Shown here piece after piece: positions 59,592-64,000 of a DNA stretch of 64,000 nucleotides. The DNA comes from JBBKWU01 sp037969035. GTDB taxonomy: Bacteria > Pseudomonadota > Alphaproteobacteria > Micavibrionales > Micavibrionaceae. A program made the position numbers and the translations under genes. The stretch spans positions 1 to 64,000 of the forward strand of contig JBBKWU010000002.1 of assembly GCA_037969035.1 (NCBI GenBank). The letters run 5' to 3'. Each line of letters starts with the position of its first letter. Positions within the stretch are counted from its first letter, which is position 1. Under the pieces are notes generated by a model. The model worked only from the letters and a program-made list of their open reading frames with translations. It ran no database searches and had not been told where the DNA came from.

Positions 59592-59716
59592 AAAATAAAT
59601 CCTTATGCGTGAATCCAAGCCATATATAAGCATGGATTTCTTTTCATTCCAATGGTACAAAACACCAACAAGAGATTCTTTTTTAATTTCAGGGATAAAT
59701 AGTAAAGGACACCATC

Positions 59717-60052
59717 ATGACAAGCTTGGATGATCGTAAAGATGCATTTGAAAAATTATTCGCCCATGACCAAGAGATTGAGTTCAAGGTTGAAGCGCGC
59801 TGCTGTAAATTATTTGGCCTTTGGGCGGCGGAGCAACTCCGCTTTAACGGCGCAGAAGCCGACGCTTATGCGCGCGAAGTGATTGCCTCAAACCTAGAAG
59901 AGCCTGGCTTTGACGATGTAAAACGCAAAGTGATGCCTGATTTTGCATCCAAAGGCGTGAATGTTCCAGAACACACAATTGACGCGATGTTGGAAAAATA
60001 CCACCTTGAGGCCAAAATCCAGATCATGAACGAAGTGCAAAAAGCGCAGTAG
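59717..60052 (+). CDS. DUF1476 protein, F1-ATPase inhibitor zeta-type
   Basis: 111 residues, all helical: DDRKDAFEKLFAHDQEIEFKVEARCCKLFGLWAAEQL is the inhibitory opening of the zeta subunit family (core FAHDQEIEFKVEARRN in most). It blocks ATP hydrolysis by the F1 motor in alphaproteobacteria. KRKVMPDFASKGVNVPEHTI is also typical. The family is largely confined to alphaproteobacteria, so it supports the lineage. AGTAAAGGACACCATC precedes the ATG. Confidence 0.9.
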   Translation: MTSLDDRKDAFEKLFAHDQEIEFKVEARCCKLFGLWAAEQLRFNGAEADAYAREVIASNLEEPGFDDVKRKVMPDFASKGVNVPEHTIDAMLEKYHLEAKIQIMNEVQKAQ

Positions 60053-60059
60053 TTTTGCT

Positions 60060-60115
60060 TATCTTCCTTCGCTAACGCTCAGTATGCGAACAAAGCTACG
60101 CTTTGCTTCGCGGAC
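60060..60115. repeat. Family 3 repeat
   Basis: TCTTCCTTCGCTAACGCTCA, then TATGCGAACAAAGCTACGC and TTTGCTTCGCGG, after the zeta gene. Confidence 0.75.
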
Positions 60116-60125
60116 AAATACAACG

Positions 60126-60158
60126 AAGCCCCGCATGATTAATATCTGTCGGGGCTTT
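60126..60158. terminator. Terminator hairpin between zeta and the gene at 60187
   Basis: AAGCCCCG (60126-60133) and CGGGGCTT (60150-60157). It lies between convergent genes and can serve both; the T run is short on either side. Confidence 0.65.
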
Positions 60159-60186
60159 CGCATGAAGTACGGAATGTTTTTTGTTT

Positions 60187-60423
60187 TTAGCTCGGGATAT
60201 TGACCCACGGTTTCGGTTTCCATTTTCCGAGCGCGTAGCCCGTAAGGCCAGCGGTGGCCACGGCAGCAGCAATGCCAATATATTGTTCCGTTGATGTTGC
60301 ATTACTAAACTTATCCAAAAAATGCCCCGTCGTTGCCAAATGGTAAAACTGCATTGTATCTAGCATCGCCACACCGCCCGCAGCAGATGGCAAAAACACG
60401 CCCGCCAGAAATCCTTTAACCAT
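60187..60423 (-). CDS. Small membrane protein
   Basis: 78 residues. GFLAGVFLPSAAGGVAMLDTM and IGIAAAVATAGLTGYALGKW form two hydrophobic helices, followed by a short basic end (KPKPWVNIPS). AACAGGAAGACGAT precedes it. No family recognised; the plan (two helices around a short loop) resembles the membrane part of the gene at 34445 only loosely. Confidence 0.6.
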   Translation of the reverse strand: MVKGFLAGVFLPSAAGGVAMLDTMQFYHLATTGHFLDKFSNATSTEQYIGIAAAVATAGLTGYALGKWKPKPWVNIPS

Positions 60424-60524
60424 GATCGTCTTCCTGTTTTTAATTTATGTTAAGTAAGGGATTTAGCACGCGGGAAAAATCATGTCAATCACATAGATAT
60501 CGTGCTTTGCTTCTCTTTTTCCTC

Positions 60525-60608
60525 GCTGCACTCGTATGCGAACAAACCTGCGGTTTGCTTATTTTCCTCGCTGCACTCGTATGCGAACAAACCTGCGGTT
60601 TGCTTCGC
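60525..60608. repeat. Two tandem family 3 repeats
   Basis: CTCGTATGCGAACAAACCTG and CGGTTTGCTTATTTTCCTCG then again CTCGTATGCGAACAAACCTG and CGGTTTGCTTCGCG, with a 48-base spacing. Confidence 0.85.
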
Positions 60609-60611
60609 GCG

Positions 60612-60830
60612 GGCACAAAAAAGCCCCGAACATATGTTCGAGGCTTTTCTGTATTCCCGTATTTTGTTCAACTCGCTTGTTGCAGAGCTTTTCACTCTTT
60701 TTTTGTTTATTCTGGTCAAAGACCCACAAAGCAGAATAACTGCTCTCCCCGCACACTTAAGGCCGCGCGACGTCTTCAAAATTTGCTTATACAAATAACT
60801 TATCTAACGAATTTAGCACGTGCAAGCAAA
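60612..60830 (-). ncRNA. Possible small RNA ending in an intrinsic terminator
   Basis: Read on the minus strand, about 200 bases without a sensible coding frame hold small hairpins (AGCAG-TTATT-CTGCT, GGTC-TTT-GACC) and finish in GCCTCGAACATATGTTCGGG with GGCTTTTTT, a terminator. The unit sits alone in the 560 base gap before purQ. No known RNA family was matched by eye. Confidence 0.35.
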
Positions 60831-60984
60831 AAAGTTACGTTTCAGCACAAAAATTGTAAGAAAATTACAAAAAATAGATAATCCCATACAAAACTTATGA
60901 ATCTACAAAGAATCAAATTCTGGCTTTTAAAAAAAGTTTTTGCCTGCTACAAAATAGGGACACAACCGAGAGATTGATTCACTT

Positions 60985-61674
60985 ATGAAGACTTCCATCA
61001 TTGTATTCCCTGGCACGAACCGCGAACATGATATGGCGATGGCCGTTGAAACAGCCTGCGGCAAAAAACCGCAACTTGTCTGGCACAAAGACACAGACCT
61101 TGGCAGCCCTGATTTGATTATCCTACCGGGTGGTTTTTCATACGGCGATTATTTGCGCTGTGGCGCGATGGCGGCGCACTCGCCCGTGATGAAGGAAGTT
61201 ATTGTTGCGGCAAATAAAGGCACACGCATTTTAGGCGTTTGTAACGGCTTTCAAATGTTGATCGAGACGCAGCTTTTGCCCGGCGCTTTGCTGCGGAATA
61301 AAACATTGAAATTCATCTGTAAAGATATGCATTTGCGCACGGAAAACGCCGATACGGAGTTTACCCGCAAGCTTGGTAAGAACAGCATAATTAACGTGCC
61401 TGTGGCGCATGGCGACGGCAATTACTTTGCCAATGACGACATGGTCAAAGATTTAGAAGCCCACGACCAAATCGCGTTCCGTTATTGCGACGCGCAAGGC
61501 CAAATCACCGAAGCCGCCAACGCCAATGGCTCTAGCGCGAATATCGCGGGCATTTTGAACAAAAACAAAAACATTTTAGGCATGATGCCGCATCCTGAGA
61601 ACGCAACACAAAACTGGCAGAAGAATAAGACAGGCTTGCCGCTGTTTGAGAGTATTATGGAGGCTTTAGCATGA
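60985..61674 (+). CDS. purQ: Phosphoribosylformylglycinamidine synthase subunit PurQ
   Basis: 229 residues. The glutamine amidotransferase subunit: nucleophile Cys in ILGVCNGFQMLIE, catalytic His and Glu in MMPHPENATQNW. TSIIVFPGTNREHDM and LPGGFSYGDYLRCGAMA are family features. It supplies ammonia to PurL. It overlaps the purL start by four bases. Confidence 0.97.
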   Translation: MKTSIIVFPGTNREHDMAMAVETACGKKPQLVWHKDTDLGSPDLIILPGGFSYGDYLRCGAMAAHSPVMKEVIVAANKGTRILGVCNGFQMLIETQLLPGALLRNKTLKFICKDMHLRTENADTEFTRKLGKNSIINVPVAHGDGNYFANDDMVKDLEAHDQIAFRYCDAQGQITEAANANGSSANIAGILNKNKNILGMMPHPENATQNWQKNKTGLPLFESIMEALA

Positions 61675-63986
61675 ACAACGCCGCAGCAATAAAACAAACA
61701 GCACCCGATTTTAACGAACCAGCGATTACGCCCGAAGTTGGTGCGCAATTTGGGTTGAACGCCGATGAATTTGCGTTGATGCTGAACATTATCGGGCGCA
61801 CGCCGAGCTTTACGGAGCTTGGAATTTTCTCTGTGATGTGGAGTGAGCATTGCTCTTATAAGTCATCGCGCTTGCACTTGAAAAAGCTGCCGACTGAGGC
61901 ACCGTGGGTTATTCAAGGGCCCGGTGAGAACGCAGGTGTGATTGATATCGGCGACAATCAAGCCGCTATTTTCAAGATGGAGAGCCACAATCATCCATCT
62001 TACATTGAGCCGTTCCAAGGTGCTGCCACAGGTGTTGGTGGTATTATGCGTGACGTGTTCACCATGGGCGCGCGCCCGATTGCCAATATCAATGCGCTTC
62101 GTTTTGGCGATCCAAGCCACCCGAAAACACGGCATTTAGTAAACGGCGTTGTCGCAGGGGTTAGTCATTACGGCAACTGCATGGGTGTGCCGACTGTTGG
62201 CGGGGAAACGCAATTCCATTCCGCTTATAACGGCAATATTTTGGTCAACGCGATGACCGTCGGCATTGCCGATCACGACAAAATTTATTACGCACGTGGC
62301 GCAAGCCCTGACCAGCCCGTTGTCTATGTCGGCAGTAAAACAGGCCGCGATGGTATTCACGGCGCAACAATGGCAAGCGCAGAGTTCGAAGACGGCGTTG
62401 AAGGCAACCGCCCGACCGTACAAGTCGGCGACCCGTTCACCGAAAAGCTATTGCTCGAAGCCTGCTTAGAGTTGATGCAAGAAGACATGATTATCTCCAT
62501 TCAGGATATGGGGGCTGCTGGCCTCACCTCTTCCTCTGTGGAGATTGCGGATAAAGGCGGTATTGGTGTTGAGCTTGATCTGGATGCTGTGCCACAGCGC
62601 GAACCGAACATGTCACCGTACGAAATTATGCTGTCTGAATCACAAGAGCGCATGTTGATGATCTTAAAACCAGGCAAAGAAGACGAAGCCCGCGCCATTT
62701 TCGAAAAATGGGATCTGGATTTTGCGGTCATTGGTCGCACAACAGACGACAAACATTTGCGCCTGAATATGTATGGCAAGACATGGTGTGATATCCCTGT
62801 GCCGCCATTGGTGGATGACGCGCCGATTTATGATCGCAAAGCAGGATATTACAAACTTCAGGATGAGATTGATAACGCCGCCTACGCGCTGCCGAAAGAC
62901 AGTCTGTGTGAAACGCTACGCCAGATGATTTGCTGCCCTGATATCGCAAGCAAGCGTTGGATTTGGGAGCAGTATGATCGTCTTGTGATCGGTAATACTA
63001 AATATAGCTCTGGCCAATCGGATGCGGCAATTGTTCTTATACCCTGTCATCCTGACCTCGCACTTGATGCGGGGGAAGGATCTCGTGCCACAAAGCAAAA
63101 GGATTCTTCGGCTTCGCCTCAGAATGACAAGCCGCAAAAAGCACTCGCTATTTCTTCTGATTGCAACCCGCGCTATTGCAAGGCTGATCCTGTGCGCGGC
63201 GGTATGCAGGCGGTGGCGGAAAGTTACCGCAATATTTGTGCAACAGGTGCGAAGCCGTTGGCAGTGACCAACAACCTCAATTTCGGCAACCCCGAACGTG
63301 AGCAGATTATGGCGCAATTTGTGGGCTGTTTAGAGGGCATGGGCGAAGCGTGCCGCAAGCTGTCCTACCCTATTATCTCGGGCAATGTCAGCCTTTATAA
63401 TGAGACCAGCGGTGAGGCGATTTTACCAACGCCTGTTATTGGCGGTGTTGGTTTGATCGAGGACTGGGAAAAGGCCCTGCCCCTTGGCTTCCAAAATGAT
63501 GGTGAGACTATTATTCTTGTGGGAGAAGACGGCAATCATCTCGGGCAGTCGCTTTATCTGAAAGAAGTCCATGGCAAGGAAATCGGCACACCTCCGAAAG
63601 TTGATTTAGAATCCGAGCTTAACCGTGGCTCTTACATCCGTATGCTTGCGGAAAAAGGTTTGATTACGGCGTGCCATGACATTAGCGATGGCGGCTTGCT
63701 CGTCACGCTCGCGGAAATGGCGATGGCGGGACACAAAGGTGCCGCGCTTATTATCAAGAACGCCGATGCGGCTTATTGGCTGGGTGAAGATCAAGCACGT
63801 TACGTTGTAACCACAAGCGACATCGGAAACATTATGGCGCTTCCCGAAGCACAGAAAATAAAGATGACAATTTTGGGCAAAACGGGCGGCAAGGATTTGA
63901 AATTTGAAAATGGTGAGAGCATCAGCGTGGACGAATTGATTGATCTGAATGAACGCTGGTTGCCTGATTATATGGCGGGGAAATAA
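61671..63986 (+). CDS. purL: Phosphoribosylformylglycinamidine synthase subunit PurL
   Basis: 771 residues. The synthase subunit, using ATP to make FGAM. WSEHCSYKSSRLHLKKLP, FKMESHNHPSYIEPFQGAATG, GGIMRDVFTMGARPIA and QDMGAAGLTSSSVE are the conserved N-terminal blocks; DCNPRYCKADPVRGG and CHDISDGGLLVTLAEMA mark the second half. It is longer than most small PurL (about 720-740): 29-32 residues (CHPDLALDAGEGSRATKQKD then SSASPQNDK) are encoded by a family 2 repeat at 63044-63130. They fall between AAIVLI and KALAISSDCN. The stop is intact. Confidence 0.96.
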   Translation: MNNAAAIKQTAPDFNEPAITPEVGAQFGLNADEFALMLNIIGRTPSFTELGIFSVMWSEHCSYKSSRLHLKKLPTEAPWVIQGPGENAGVIDIGDNQAAIFKMESHNHPSYIEPFQGAATGVGGIMRDVFTMGARPIANINALRFGDPSHPKTRHLVNGVVAGVSHYGNCMGVPTVGGETQFHSAYNGNILVNAMTVGIADHDKIYYARGASPDQPVVYVGSKTGRDGIHGATMASAEFEDGVEGNRPTVQVGDPFTEKLLLEACLELMQEDMIISIQDMGAAGLTSSSVEIADKGGIGVELDLDAVPQREPNMSPYEIMLSESQERMLMILKPGKEDEARAIFEKWDLDFAVIGRTTDDKHLRLNMYGKTWCDIPVPPLVDDAPIYDRKAGYYKLQDEIDNAAYALPKDSLCETLRQMICCPDIASKRWIWEQYDRLVIGNTKYSSGQSDAAIVLIPCHPDLALDAGEGSRATKQKDSSASPQNDKPQKALAISSDCNPRYCKADPVRGGMQAVAESYRNICATGAKPLAVTNNLNFGNPEREQIMAQFVGCLEGMGEACRKLSYPIISGNVSLYNETSGEAILPTPVIGGVGLIEDWEKALPLGFQNDGETIILVGEDGNHLGQSLYLKEVHGKEIGTPPKVDLESELNRGSYIRMLAEKGLITACHDISDGGLLVTLAEMAMAGHKGAALIIKNADAAYWLGEDQARYVVTTSDIGNIMALPEAQKIKMTILGKTGGKDLKFENGESISVDELIDLNERWLPDYMAGK
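63044..63130. repeat. Family 2 element inside purL, in frame
   Basis: CCTGTCATCCTGACCTCGCA, AGGATCTCGTGCC, AGGATTCTTCGGC and CCTCAGAATGACA. Same family as at 40738, 43917, 45945 and 50810. Its insertion keeps the frame and the enzyme appears intact on both sides. Confidence 0.9.
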
Positions 63987-64000
63987 TAAGGATGCTTAGG

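Overview
The window looks like the chromosome of a Gram-negative alphaproteobacterium of moderate GC. The lineage is inferred from gene content only: a DUF1476 F1-ATPase zeta-type inhibitor, a complete system I cytochrome c maturation (ccm) operon, a long (about 480 residue) Icd with a C-terminal extension, and PurS/PurQ/PurL-type purine synthesis. No rRNA, tRNA, CRISPR array, integrase or transposase was found. Three families of dispersed palindromic repeats fill most gaps between genes. Family 1 has outer arms CGTCATTGCGAGGAGCG and GCGACGCGGCAATCCAG. Family 2 has outer arms CTGTCATTCTGAGCGC and TTCTTCAG..TTCAGAATGACAG. Family 3 has the core AACAAACCTGCGGTTTGCTT next to CTCGTATGCG or CGAGCGAAGCG. 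Some copies lie inside genes.

Layout. 1-10 kb: small and hypothetical genes (GIY-YIG nuclease, STAS/SpoIIAA-like protein, DUF455 ferritin-like protein, LMW phosphatase, GNAT) and aconitase acnA; a hypothetical gene at 5599 has a strongly folded leader that would hide its ribosome binding site. 10.2-14.1 kb: a probable Fur-controlled iron or metal locus with a methyltransferase, a nicotianamine-synthase-like enzyme, a periplasmic cupredoxin and an FTR1 permease fused in frame to an outer-membrane-barrel-like protein. 14.5-21.2 kb: ccmABCDEFGHI in one tightly coupled run. 21-34 kb: two paralogous HExxH secreted proteins, YggT, FolD, an AidB-like acyl-CoA dehydrogenase, Icd, NhaA, and a nhaD-deoA-transporter operon.

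33.9-52.7 kb: a T7-like (podovirus-type) virion module, almost wholly on the minus strand: portal, scaffold, capsid, two tail tube proteins, an internal virion protein, a beta-helix tail fibre, terminase, and lysis genes. No replication, polymerase, integrase or large ejection-protein genes are seen. Host-type repeats sit between nearly every pair of phage genes while the genes stay open, which suggests long residence and possible domestication (for example a gene-transfer-agent-like particle). A three-gene island (PilZ protein and two secreted proteins sharing one signal peptide) interrupts it between capsid and scaffold.

52.8-64 kb: a pilin-like protein, pyrE, nadK, an AlkA-like glycosylase, and a broken-up purine cluster (purS, purC, the zeta inhibitor, purQ, purL). 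A decayed duplicate of the purS promoter and start lies upstream of purS, and purL carries an in-frame family 2 repeat of about 30 codons.
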